From Verrucomicrobiota bacterium (GTDB taxonomy: Bacteria > Verrucomicrobiota > Verrucomicrobiia > Opitutales > Opitutaceae): a stretch of DNA of 64,000 nucleotides. Within the stretch, counting starts at the first letter, position 1; each line of letters starts with the position of its first letter. The translations under genes and the position numbers were made by a program. The notes beneath the pieces were generated by a model. The model did not search any database and had not been told where the DNA came from. It saw only the letters and a program-made list of their open reading frames with translations. Location of the stretch: NCBI GenBank assembly GCA_023443455.1, contig JAEZUE010000076.1, forward strand, positions 1 to 64,000, given 5' to 3'. Below, one piece after another: positions 1-6,607 of this stretch.

Positions 1-85
1 GGCCCGGGATCAGGTTGCACAGCTGCGCCAACACCGTCAGCTTGCCCCGGGCTGGGGCTGGTCTCTTCTCCGGTTTGTTTTTCAT
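1..85 (-). CDS. IS4-type transposase, N-terminal end only (runs off the window)
   Basis: The minus strand from 85 down encodes Met-Lys-Asn-Lys-Pro-Glu-Lys followed by a stretch containing 'KLTVLAQLCNLIPG', open to the left edge. A short basic N-terminus followed by a 'L-x-Q-L-x-x-L-I-P' helix is how IS4-family transposases with a DUF4372-type N-terminal domain begin. Only 28 residues are visible, so the catalytic DDE core cannot be checked. The outer end of the element must lie between about 86 and 168, but I could not identify the terminal inverted repeat. Family assignment rests on memory of the N-terminal pattern. Confidence 0.55.
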   Translation of the reverse strand, partial: MKNKPEKRPAPARGKLTVLAQLCNLIPG

Positions 86-168
86 CACCCGATCGCTAAC
101 GCGATCGGCAAACCCGAGGCCAGCTCCTCCCTCTTACCTCGATTCCTGTGGGACGGCTGTGAAAAATA

Positions 169-684
169 ATGAGAACTAGAATAGCGTTTCTGAGTATCCT
201 CTGTCTCCCGGCGTGGGCTAATGCGGTGCCTGAGCTCTCTGGTGTGGTCTTGTCTCCTGATAGTGCGATGTTCGCCTTGACGGAACCGGAATCCGGCAAG
301 TCATCTGGTTGGATCCGAATCGGATCGGAGTTTTGTGGCTATCGTGTCGTCGAGTATCGAAATCAAACCGGTACGCTCGTGCTTCTGAAGGATGGTGCGA
401 TGCAAGAAATTGGCCTAAGGAGCGCGACAATAGTTGATTCGCGATCCAATATGCCAGAGGCGTCACTGCCGAAGATCGAGTTCGCTGGAAAAGGCAAATT
501 GAGGATCGGTGATCAAGAGATCGCATTGGACGATTTGGCGCACTTGCTCAAAACAAACCAGATTTCCATTCCTCAAGTCGAGGTAGTCGCCCAGCCAAAG
601 ACAGATACAGCAGAAGTCTGCATGCTCCTTAGTGCGCTACGCTGCGCAGGGATTACAGGGATTCGGCTGAAGACAGCGGAGTAG
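169..684 (+). CDS. small secreted protein with ExbD/TolR-like C-terminal domain (cassette gene 1)
   Basis: The 171-residue product has a signal peptide (hydrophobic residues about 4-17, A-N-A cleavage site near 19). The middle is unrecognised. The last 55 residues (about 117-171, 'L-D-D-L-A-H-L-L-K' followed by 'C-A-G-I-T-G-I-R-L-K-T') match the pattern of the periplasmic domain of ExbD/TolR, where a helix is followed by a strand and 'L-R-x-A-G-I'. Unlike ExbD it has no N-terminal membrane anchor that stays uncleaved. The gene is visibly less GC-rich than the surrounding chromosome. It lies between an IS4-type transposase and an attC-like repeat, suggesting a captured cassette. Its function is unknown. 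Confidence 0.7.
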   Translation: MRTRIAFLSILCLPAWANAVPELSGVVLSPDSAMFALTEPESGKSSGWIRIGSEFCGYRVVEYRNQTGTLVLLKDGAMQEIGLRSATIVDSRSNMPEASLPKIEFAGKGKLRIGDQEIALDDLAHLLKTNQISIPQVEVVAQPKTDTAEVCMLLSALRCAGITGIRLKTAE

Positions 685-692
685 AAGAGCCA

Positions 693-783
693 GCCGAACC
701 AGCGTCCACAGCACAACGCCTCCACGATGTCCTTTTCAACCTCAGTATCCGGTGTTCGGCGTGGCTGATCCGGAACGTTCAGC
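693..783 (+). repeat. attC-like recombination site 1 (91-bp direct repeat)
   Basis: The repeat starts with GCCGAAC eight bases after the stop of the upstream gene and ends with GTTCAGC, with a second GTTCGGC inside at 754-760 that is the exact reverse complement of the first box. It is about 85% identical to the repeat at 1283-1373 and, like it, ends 12 bases before the next start codon. Repeats of this size with complementary R-type end boxes, one after each small gene, are the hallmark of integron attC sites. Their outer boxes fit the RYYYAAC/GTTRRRY consensus imperfectly. Confidence 0.6.
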
Positions 784-795
784 AGAAGAAAGAAC

Positions 796-1275
796 ATGCG
801 AATACCAGCTGCACTTCTGGCGCTTGCCCTGCTTGCGGGCTGTGCCTCGAACTCGCTCGAAAATCCAAACCTCCAAGCTCCGATCGCGACAGATCGCGCC
901 GAGGTGGTTGGATCGAAGATTCTCGGCGAGGGCGGGATTCCGCATCAGATCTACGTGTCATCGCTCGATGGGAAGCGCCTGACCTACAACGCAGTCGATC
1001 TGACCCGAAGAATCTGGCCGATCGAGCCCGGCGCACACGAGTTCGGTGTCTCGTACACAGGGTCGGTCGGAAAAATCTTCATCAAGCCATTTGTCGCCGA
1101 CGGCGCAATCAGGGCATCACTTTCAGCCGGACATCGCTACATGGTGAAGATCCGGGGCGTCGGCGGAGACCACATCGTTTTCTATTTTGAAGATACCGCC
1201 GACGGGAAGGAGGCCGCCGTCAGCGAGCCTGTGCTTCTTGTCGATGTTACGCTGCCGGTGATGGTGCCGAGATAA
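796..1275 (+). CDS. small lipoprotein (cassette gene 2)
   Basis: The 159-residue product begins with a lipoprotein signal peptide ending in the lipobox L-L-A-G-C (Cys16), so it should be lipid-anchored. The rest is mostly beta-strand-like, with no domain I recognise with confidence; a segment around residues 45-80 (Leu-Asp-Gly-Lys-Arg then 'I-E-P-G-A-H-E-F') resembles small envelope proteins in which a ligand-facing 'L-x-P-G-x-H' loop recurs. A purine-rich AGAAGAAAG lies just before the ATG. The gene sits between two nearly identical attC-like repeats and is less GC-rich than its surroundings. Confidence 0.75.
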   Translation: MRIPAALLALALLAGCASNSLENPNLQAPIATDRAEVVGSKILGEGGIPHQIYVSSLDGKRLTYNAVDLTRRIWPIEPGAHEFGVSYTGSVGKIFIKPFVADGAIRASLSAGHRYMVKIRGVGGDHIVFYFEDTADGKEAAVSEPVLLVDVTLPVMVPR

Positions 1276-1282
1276 ACCGGAG

Positions 1283-1373
1283 GCTGAACCAGCGGTCACA
1301 GCGCAACGCCTCTACGATGTCCTTTTCAACCGCAGTATCCGCGGTTCGGCGTGGCTGACCCAGAGCGTTCGGC
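1283..1373 (+). repeat. attC-like recombination site 2 (91-bp direct repeat)
   Basis: Second copy of the repeat at 693-783, bounded by GCTGAAC and GTTCGGC, with another GTTCGGC at 1344-1350. A short inner pair, GGTCA at 1294-1298 and TGACC on the opposite side near 1356-1360, could act as the L boxes of a folded attC. It starts eight bases after a stop codon and ends 11 bases before the next ATG. Confidence 0.6.
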
Positions 1374-1384
1374 GCAAAGAAGAG

Positions 1385-1693
1385 ATGACGATCACCAAGA
1401 ACAAAGGAGCGATATTTTGCGCCATCGTTTCTGTGGCCTCAGTCCTCCTGAAGTCCACCGATGTGCGACACCTTGGATTTGGAGATTTCTTGGTTTCGGC
1501 GCCGCTGGCCGCCTTGCGCCATTCCGCTAGCATCCTGTGGGTCTGCGTATCGAAAGTGACCTTCATTCTGGCGCTCTATCTGTGGCTCTGCTGGGGCGTT
1601 GAGGCAAAGCGGGAGAAGACGATTTTGGCCGTGACGGTTTCGCTATCGCTTCTTGCGATTATGATGTCGTCCTTCGAACTCGTGATCGCGTGA
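1385..1693 (+). CDS. small integral membrane protein (cassette gene 3)
   Basis: The 102-residue product has three hydrophobic segments (about residues 9-22, 52-72 and 78-100) with a basic loop K-R-E-K between the last two, so it is probably a three-pass inner-membrane protein. No family was recognised. A purine-rich AAAGAAGAG lies immediately before the ATG. It is bounded by an attC-like repeat upstream and a shorter diverged one downstream, and its base composition is less GC-rich than the chromosome, in line with its two neighbours. Confidence 0.65.
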   Translation: MTITKNKGAIFCAIVSVASVLLKSTDVRHLGFGDFLVSAPLAALRHSASILWVCVSKVTFILALYLWLCWGVEAKREKTILAVTVSLSLLAIMMSSFELVIA

Positions 1694-1714
1694 GACTCCA
1701 GCCGTGAAGCCCCG

Positions 1715-1774
1715 GCCGAACAAGCGACCAGAGGGAACGGAGGGGAAGTGCCCGACTTTCAAGCACGGTTCGGA
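1715..1774 (+). repeat. attC-like site 3 (shorter, diverged)
   Basis: Begins GCCGAACAAGCGACC, matching the first 15 bases of the two upstream repeats in pattern, and closes with GTTCGGA 60 bases later. The interior is not similar to the other two. It lies 21 bases after the stop of the third small gene, the place expected for the attC of that cassette. Confidence 0.45.
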
Positions 1775-1791
1775 TCAGTGCCCATCAGTGT

Positions 1792-1966
1792 GTATAAGTG
1801 GTTCAACTTCTCCGAGGGTCGAAACTCTCACGAGTTCCGCCACGGGCACGAAACGCTCACGCGTTCCGCCACGGCACGATGGCCTCACGAGCAGCGCCAC
1901 GGGCCAGGTCGGCGCCCTGGCCTATAGTGCGCATCAGTGGTTCCACTCCTCCGAAAGCCGAAACTC
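1792..1966 (+). repeat. tandem 29-bp repeats inside a pair of 36-bp direct repeats
   Basis: Three imperfect head-to-tail copies of a 28-29 bp unit lie at 1820-1848, 1849-1876 and 1877-1905; each contains a 'CTCACG' and a 'CGCCACGG' core. They are bracketed by two related 36-bp segments at 1792-1827 and 1931-1966 that share 'AGTGGTTC' and 'CCGAAACTC'. A hairpin built on GGCCAGG/CCTGGCC lies at about 1903-1923. There is no believable gene between 1694 and 1978; this block marks the end of the cassette-like island. Confidence 0.7.
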
Positions 1967-1978
1967 CGGCGTGGTCCG

Positions 1979-3850
1979 CTACTCGCCGGCGGACGCCTCC
2001 TCGAGACGCGATGCGGCCTCTTCCCAGGCCTTCGTGGCGGCGGTGATCTGGTCGGTGATCGAGGTGAGCTCGCGGTTGAGATGCTGCGCACGGCCGGCCA
2101 CCGCGTAGGTATCCGGGCTTTCGAGCTCGCCGGTGAGCTCGGCCTGCTTGGCCTCGAGCTGCGCGACCGCCTCCTCGAGCTTGCTCACCTCGGTGCGCAG
2201 CTTGCGCACGTCGCCGGCACTGAGCTTCCTCGGCTTCTCGGCCTTGGGCACCTCGACGGGCGCGGCGACCTTCGGCTGGACCGGACGGGCATCGGTGAAA
2301 CCGGCCGTGAGCGCGGCACGGGCGTTCGTCGCCTTCGACTTGTCGAGATAGTAGTCGTAGTCGCCGGCGTAGCGTGTGAGCCGGCCGGAGTGGACGTGCA
2401 GCACCGTCTGCGCGAGGGCGCGGATGAAGTACACATCGTGGCTGATGAACACGAGCGTGCCCTCGTACTGCTTGAGCGCATGCACGAGCGCATCGATCGA
2501 CGAGATGTCGAGGTGCGTCGTGGGCTCGTCCATGAGCAGGAAATTCGGCGGATCGACGAGCAGGCGCGCGAGCGCGAGACGGGATTTTTCACCGCCGGAG
2601 AGCACGCCGACGGGCTTGAAGACGTCGTCCTTGCGGAAGAGGAACGCGGCCAGGATCGTGCGGGCGCGCTGCTCGGTGAGCTGGTTGGCCTCGGTGCGCA
2701 GCTCCATCACGTTCTCCAGCACGGTGGCCTTGACGTTGAGGTTGTCGCCGCGGTTCTGCGCGAAGTAGCCCGGCACGACATTGCTGCCGAGATCGAGCAT
2801 GCCGCCACGGATCGGGATGACCCCGCCGAGGATCTTCAACAGGGTGGACTTGCCCGCGCCGTTGGGGCCGACGAGCACGATGCGCTCGCCGCGCTCGGCC
2901 TGAAAATTGAGATCCTGATACACGACGTGGTCGCCGTAGGCCTGCTCGACGTGCTCGAGGGTGATGACCTTCAGGCCGGAACGCGGCGGCTGCGGGAAGC
3001 GGAAGTTGACGCGCTTGAGCTCCTCCATCGGCTCCTCGACCGCATCCTCCTGGAGACGCTCGATCTGCTTCTCCTTCGACTTGGCGCGGGAGGCCATGGA
3101 GGCCTTGGCGCCGAAGCGGTCGACGAACTTCTGCAGGTGGGCGATCTCGCGCTGCTGGTTCTTGTAGAGCGCGGCCTGCTGGGATTTGCGGGCCTCCTTT
3201 TCACGGAGGAAATCGTCGTAGTTGCCCGTGTAGCGGTGCAGCGTGCCGGCGCGCAGCTCGAGCATGCCGTTGCACAGGGCATTGAGGAAGGCGCGGTCGT
3301 GGGAGATCACGAGCAGGCCGCCCGGGTAGCGCGTGAGGTAGTCCTGGAACCAGAGCAGCGCCTCGAGATCGAGATGATTCGTCGGTTCGTCGAGCAGGAG
3401 CAGCGCGGGCTCGCTCACGAGCAGGCGGGCGAGATGCGCGCGCATGACCCAGCCGCCGGAGAAGGTGTTGGCGGGCTTGTGGTGGTCCTCCTCGCGGAAA
3501 CCGAGGCCGGCGAGGATCTTCTTGGCGCGGGGCTCGAGCGTCCAATCGATGTCGTAGTCGTCGTCGTCGGTGGGCTCGAGTTTCTGGCCGCTGGTGGCGA
3601 GGTGCAGGATCGACTCGTCGCCGGCCGGGGCGCTCTCCTGCGGGAGGAAGCCGAAGTCGGAGCCGCGCTCCCACGTGATCGTGCCCGTGTCGGGCGCCTC
3701 CTCGCCGAGGATGAGGTTGAAGAGGGTCGACTTGCCCGCGCCGTTGGCGCCCACCAGGCCGAAGCGATCGGTGCGCGCGACGAAGAGCGAGACCTCGGAG
3801 AAGAGTTCGCGGGTACCGTAGGATTTCGAGACGTCGGCGATCGTGAGCAT
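1979..3850 (-). CDS. ABC-F family ATPase (Uup/YbiT-like, ribosome-associated)
   Basis: The 623-residue product has two complete ABC ATPase domains and no membrane domain. Domain 1 has Walker A G-A-N-G-A-G-K-S-T near residue 34, signature F-S-G-G near 130 and Walker B L-L-L-L-D-E-P-T-N-H-L-D near 150. Domain 2 has G-P-N-G-A-G-K-S-T, L-S-G-G-E and L-L-M-D-E-P-T-T-H-L-D. Between them is the basic linker typical of ABC-F, with F-G-A-K-A-S-M-A-S-R-A-K, and the last 75 residues form a coiled coil. ABC-F proteins act on the ribosomal E site. The start at 3850 gives the conserved M-L-T-I opening; the frame stays open further upstream but without family similarity. Confidence 0.92.
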   Translation of the reverse strand: MLTIADVSKSYGTRELFSEVSLFVARTDRFGLVGANGAGKSTLFNLILGEEAPDTGTITWERGSDFGFLPQESAPAGDESILHLATSGQKLEPTDDDDYDIDWTLEPRAKKILAGLGFREEDHHKPANTFSGGWVMRAHLARLLVSEPALLLLDEPTNHLDLEALLWFQDYLTRYPGGLLVISHDRAFLNALCNGMLELRAGTLHRYTGNYDDFLREKEARKSQQAALYKNQQREIAHLQKFVDRFGAKASMASRAKSKEKQIERLQEDAVEEPMEELKRVNFRFPQPPRSGLKVITLEHVEQAYGDHVVYQDLNFQAERGERIVLVGPNGAGKSTLLKILGGVIPIRGGMLDLGSNVVPGYFAQNRGDNLNVKATVLENVMELRTEANQLTEQRARTILAAFLFRKDDVFKPVGVLSGGEKSRLALARLLVDPPNFLLMDEPTTHLDISSIDALVHALKQYEGTLVFISHDVYFIRALAQTVLHVHSGRLTRYAGDYDYYLDKSKATNARAALTAGFTDARPVQPKVAAPVEVPKAEKPRKLSAGDVRKLRTEVSKLEEAVAQLEAKQAELTGELESPDTYAVAGRAQHLNRELTSITDQITAATKAWEEAASRLEEASAGE

Positions 3851-4003
3851 GGAAGCTGACCAACAAACGGGACGGCACCGGGGGGCGTCAAGGCCGGCCA
3901 TTCCCCAGTACCGCTCCGGGATTTCACCGGGTTTTGCGGTGGCGCGGCGTTGGCCGTATCCGGATCGGGCCCAAAATCGACGCCGGTAATCATACCATCC
4001 ATC

Positions 4004-4870
4004 ATGCAAACCTACCTCAAACACACCCTCCTCGCGGCGCTGCTCATGGCGCTGCTCGGCGCCCCGCCCAACGCCTCCGCCAACATCGTGATCGACTTCG
4101 CCTCGGCCATGGCGGTCGACGGCTATTCGCAGGCCACGATGGATGCGATCAGCCAGACGACGTTCTACTTCGAGCATGCTTCGGTCGGCAGCAACATGAC
4201 CGACGGCCTGCGCACCCTCCACGCCGCGAACGCCGGCTTCTACCAGCTCGCCACCGCCGACGTGAGCTCACCTCCCGGCACGAGCACGCCCGGCACCGTG
4301 TACGAATTTGCCCGCGGCAACCCGAACTGGACCGACAAGGTCGCCGACTTCGCCTCGCGGATCACGACCGACGGCATCGGTATTATTTATGTGTTGAACA
4401 AGTTCTGCTGGATCGACGAACAGGCCGACTGGAGCGTCTACGCCGCGTCGATCGCCGCGCTCGAAACGGCGAATCCGGGCACGACCTTCGTCTACATGGC
4501 GATGCCGCTCACCCCGGACTCCGACTACGCCAACGTCCTCCGCAACCAGTTCAACGCCGGCCTCCGGACCTGGGCCGCCGCCAACGACAAGATCCTCTTC
4601 GACGTGGCCGACATCGAGGCGCACAACGCCTCCGGCACGCTCCAGACCTTCGACTACAACGGCTCGGTCTACGAGCGCATGGCGAGCGAATGGACCAGCG
4701 ACGGCGGCCATCCCGACAGCAACGGCAGCGACGCCCTGCTCGCCCGCGGTTTCTACGCCCTCGCGGCCGAGACGGCCGTCATCCCCGAGCCCGCCACCTT
4801 CGCGCTATCGCTCGGTGCCGGCACCCTCGGCCTCGCGTTCTGGCGGTGCCGACGTCGCGAGCAAACGTAG
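4004..4870 (+). CDS. PEP-CTERM protein with SGNH-hydrolase-like body
   Basis: The 288-residue product has a signal peptide (cleavage after A-N-A-S-A near residue 26) and a C-terminal PEP-CTERM sorting signal: V-I-P-E-P-A-T-F, a hydrophobic stretch, then R-C-R-R-R. The body contains 'E-H-A-S-V-G-S-N' near the N-terminus and 'D-G-G-H-P-D-S-N-G' near the C-terminus, arranged like the Ser and Asp-x-x-His blocks of SGNH hydrolases, but I cannot confirm the catalytic set. It should be exported and processed by an exosortase/archaeosortase-type enzyme, none of which is encoded here. The ATG at 4004 is chosen because it starts the signal peptide. Confidence 0.8.
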   Translation: MQTYLKHTLLAALLMALLGAPPNASANIVIDFASAMAVDGYSQATMDAISQTTFYFEHASVGSNMTDGLRTLHAANAGFYQLATADVSSPPGTSTPGTVYEFARGNPNWTDKVADFASRITTDGIGIIYVLNKFCWIDEQADWSVYAASIAALETANPGTTFVYMAMPLTPDSDYANVLRNQFNAGLRTWAAANDKILFDVADIEAHNASGTLQTFDYNGSVYERMASEWTSDGGHPDSNGSDALLARGFYALAAETAVIPEPATFALSLGAGTLGLAFWRCRRREQT

Positions 4871-4913
4871 ACGCCGATTCCACGCCTGCCCGGCCGTTTT
4901 GCCGGCCACAATA

Positions 4914-4942
4914 CGGGAGGCCCCATCGGGGCCTCCCGCTCC
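4914..4942 (+). terminator. rho-independent terminator after the PEP-CTERM gene
   Basis: A perfect 11-bp stem (CGGGAGGCCCC at 4914-4924 with its complement at 4928-4938), loop ATC, followed by CTCCGTTTT. Confidence 0.8.
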
Positions 4943-5135
4943 GTTTTCCAAACACCGGCTCCGTCTCCACCCCACGGACGCGTTTCGGGGATTGTCCCCG
5001 TCGCGGCTCCGTCCTAACGCTCTTCGCCGCAACCCTGCGGATGGGGCAGCAGCAGTGCGGAAGAGCTCCCCGGCGCCCGCTCCGTCCGCTCGCCGACCCA
5101 AGCACACCTCCCCGCCGTCCCAACCGGCCACTGCC

Positions 5136-5354
5136 ATGAACTCCCGCCTGATCACCCTGCTCGCGACTTTGCTCGCGTGGCCCGCGTTCGCCCTTGCCCA
5201 GGGCTCGCTCACCCCGACCGCCGCCCCGGAGCCGACCATGAAGACGCTCCAGCAACTCTGGGATGAAATCCAAACCGTGAAGACGCAGAACGTTGCGCTG
5301 GCCACCCAGAACGCCGACCTCCGCTTCGCCCGCCTCGGCCTCTTCAAACCCTGA
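5136..5354 (+). CDS. very small secreted protein with the N-terminal module of the nearby beta-helix protein
   Basis: The 72-residue product has a signal peptide ending A-L-A-Q (residue about 22), then 'G-S-L-T-P-T-A-A-P-E-P-T-M-K-T-L-Q-Q', then a short amphipathic helix. The first 42 residues match the start of the beta-helix protein at 6608, which reads 'G-A-L-T-P-S-D-A-P-A-P-T-M-K-S-L-D-Q'. Here the long repeat domain is absent and the protein ends in a heptad-like helix (L-W-D-E-I-Q-T-V-K-T-Q-N). It may be a stub left by loss of the beta-helix, or a small coiled-coil partner. It lies 54 bp ahead of the next gene. Confidence 0.65.
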   Translation: MNSRLITLLATLLAWPAFALAQGSLTPTAAPEPTMKTLQQLWDEIQTVKTQNVALATQNADLRFARLGLFKP

Positions 5355-5371
5355 CCGCCGCCCGCCCTCCG

Positions 5372-5406
5372 CCCAATCGCCAACCGGCAATCTCAAATCG
5401 CAAATC
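5372..5406 (+). repeat. heptanucleotide array (5 units) just before a start codon
   Basis: Five consecutive 7-mers of the pattern NCAAATC/CCAATC (CCCAATC, GCCAACC, GGCAATC, TCAAATC, GCAAATC) end two bases before the ATG at 5409. On the minus strand these read as GATTTGC/GATTGCC-type units, the same family as at 39863-39972. Confidence 0.7.
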
Positions 5407-5408
5407 CC

Positions 5409-6287
5409 ATGTCCTCCGCCTTCCGCCCCCTGCCCGCCGCCCTCCTCGCCTCGCTCGCCGCTCCGGTCGCGCTTCTCGCCCAAGGCACCCCGCCCACCTA
5501 CGCCTACTCCGCCAACTGCGGCTGGATCAACGTCGCCCCGATCAACCGCGCAGCCATCGACGTCAACGAGACCTTCCTCGCCGGCAACATCTACGGCGCC
5601 AACATCGGCTGGATCCGCATGGGCGACGGCACCCCCGCCAACGGCCACAGCTACGCCAACAACTCCGCCGACGACTTCGGCGTGAACCAGGACGGCTGCG
5701 GTAACCTCTCCGGCTACGCCTACTCCGCCAACTGCGGCTGGGTGAACTTCCAGTGGACCGCCGACCCCAACGACCCCAACCGTCCCCATTTCGACCTCGA
5801 TGACGGCGAGTTCCACGGCTTCGCCTACGGCGCCAACATCGGCTGGGTCAACCTTGGCACCGGCTACCTCGCCGTCCAGAACATCAACCGCCCGGATACC
5901 GACGCCGACGGCATCGACGACAACTGGGAGACCAAGTGGTTCGGCAACCTCACCACCGCCGGCATCGGCACCGACCAGGACGGTGACGGCATGAGCGACG
6001 CATCCGAGGCCATCGCCGACACCGATCCGATGGACGCGAACGACTACCTCAAGATCGTCTCCCACACGTATTCGAACGGCCAGACCACGGTCGACCTCGC
6101 CTTCACCAGCCAACCCTCCCGCCGCTACCAGCTGCACCACTCCACCGATCTGTCCGCCTGGACCGACTCGGGCCTCGGGACCTTCGCCCCCGACAGCGGC
6201 ACGACGACCGCCCGCACCTTCAGCTTCACCGGCAACACCCGCCACTTCTTCCGCGCCGTCGCCGTGCTCCCGCTACAGGCGCCCTGA
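5409..6287 (+). CDS. secreted repeat protein with 'Y-(S/G)-A-N-x-G-W' repeats and calcium-binding TSP3 segment
   Basis: The 292-residue product has a signal peptide (cleavage near residue 25). Residues 30-150 contain four copies of an eight-residue motif, alternating Y-S-A-N-C-G-W-I/V (33-40, 105-112) and Y-G-A-N-I-G-W-I/V (62-69, 140-147). Residues about 163-203 are a thrombospondin-3-like calcium-binding stretch (D-T-D-A-D-G-I-D-D, then D-Q-D-G-D-G-M-S-D). The C-terminal 75 residues contain 'Y-Q-L-H-H-S-T-D-L-S-A-W', the S-x-D-L-x-x-W module shared with other exported proteins in this window. Function unknown; probably extracellular or surface-attached. Confidence 0.75.
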   Translation: MSSAFRPLPAALLASLAAPVALLAQGTPPTYAYSANCGWINVAPINRAAIDVNETFLAGNIYGANIGWIRMGDGTPANGHSYANNSADDFGVNQDGCGNLSGYAYSANCGWVNFQWTADPNDPNRPHFDLDDGEFHGFAYGANIGWVNLGTGYLAVQNINRPDTDADGIDDNWETKWFGNLTTAGIGTDQDGDGMSDASEAIADTDPMDANDYLKIVSHTYSNGQTTVDLAFTSQPSRRYQLHHSTDLSAWTDSGLGTFAPDSGTTTARTFSFTGNTRHFFRAVAVLPLQAP

Positions 6288-6291
6288 GCCA

Positions 6292-6436
6292 TGATGATGC
6301 AGACGAGAGTCGAGCGTCGAGTGGCGAGCGCCAATCCAATTGTGCACAAAGCGATTGCCCGAGGGGGCTCTCGATCTGCCTCCGAAACTCCGGCACTCGA
6401 CGCTCGTCCCTCGTCACTCGACTCGAATGACTACGG
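6292..6436 (-). repeat. dispersed ~140-bp imperfect palindromic repeat, copy A
   Basis: Copy of an element also found at 23196-23340 and 54494-54628. One end carries GATGATGC and the other GACTCG-AATGA; both arms consist of inverted 'CGAGCGTCGAG'-type motifs, so the whole element can fold into a long hairpin. No open reading frame of substance is inside. The strand given is the orientation relative to copy C. Confidence 0.6.
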
Positions 6437-6563
6437 CTGAGCCGGCCCGTAGCAGAACGGGCCAAGCGTTTCGGCACCCCACCCCTTCACCGTAGCTGGA
6501 TGGCGAAGCCATTCAGCCCGTAGGTCAGCGAGCTTGCTCGCGCCGCCTCGCTCACGCCGGTCC
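6437..6563. other. intergenic segment with two hairpins
   Basis: This stretch contains a 10-bp stem around the trinucleotide GAA at about 6494-6516 (GCTGGATGGC with GCCATTCAGC) and a perfect 6-bp stem GCGAGC-TT-GCTCGC at 6530-6543. No gene is apparent. It leads into the seven-base repeat array before the gene at 6608. Confidence 0.5.
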
Positions 6564-6598
6564 CCATCCACCATCGTCCATCCGCCACCGTCCATCTC
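6564..6598 (+). repeat. heptanucleotide array (5 units) before a start codon
   Basis: Five consecutive 7-mers: CCATCCA, CCATCGT, CCATCCG, CCACCGT, CCATCTC, ending nine bases before the ATG at 6608. Confidence 0.7.
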
Positions 6599-6607
6599 AG
6601 GCCGCCC

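Noticed and set aside
1704..2108. 134-codon frame across the tandem repeats after the cassette array
   Set aside because: Runs through repeats into the end of the ABC-F gene and has no signal, domain or ribosome-binding site.
1937..3859. 640-codon open frame opposite the ABC-F gene
   Set aside because: Composition is that of a complementary-frame artefact and ABC-F motifs are perfect on the other strand.
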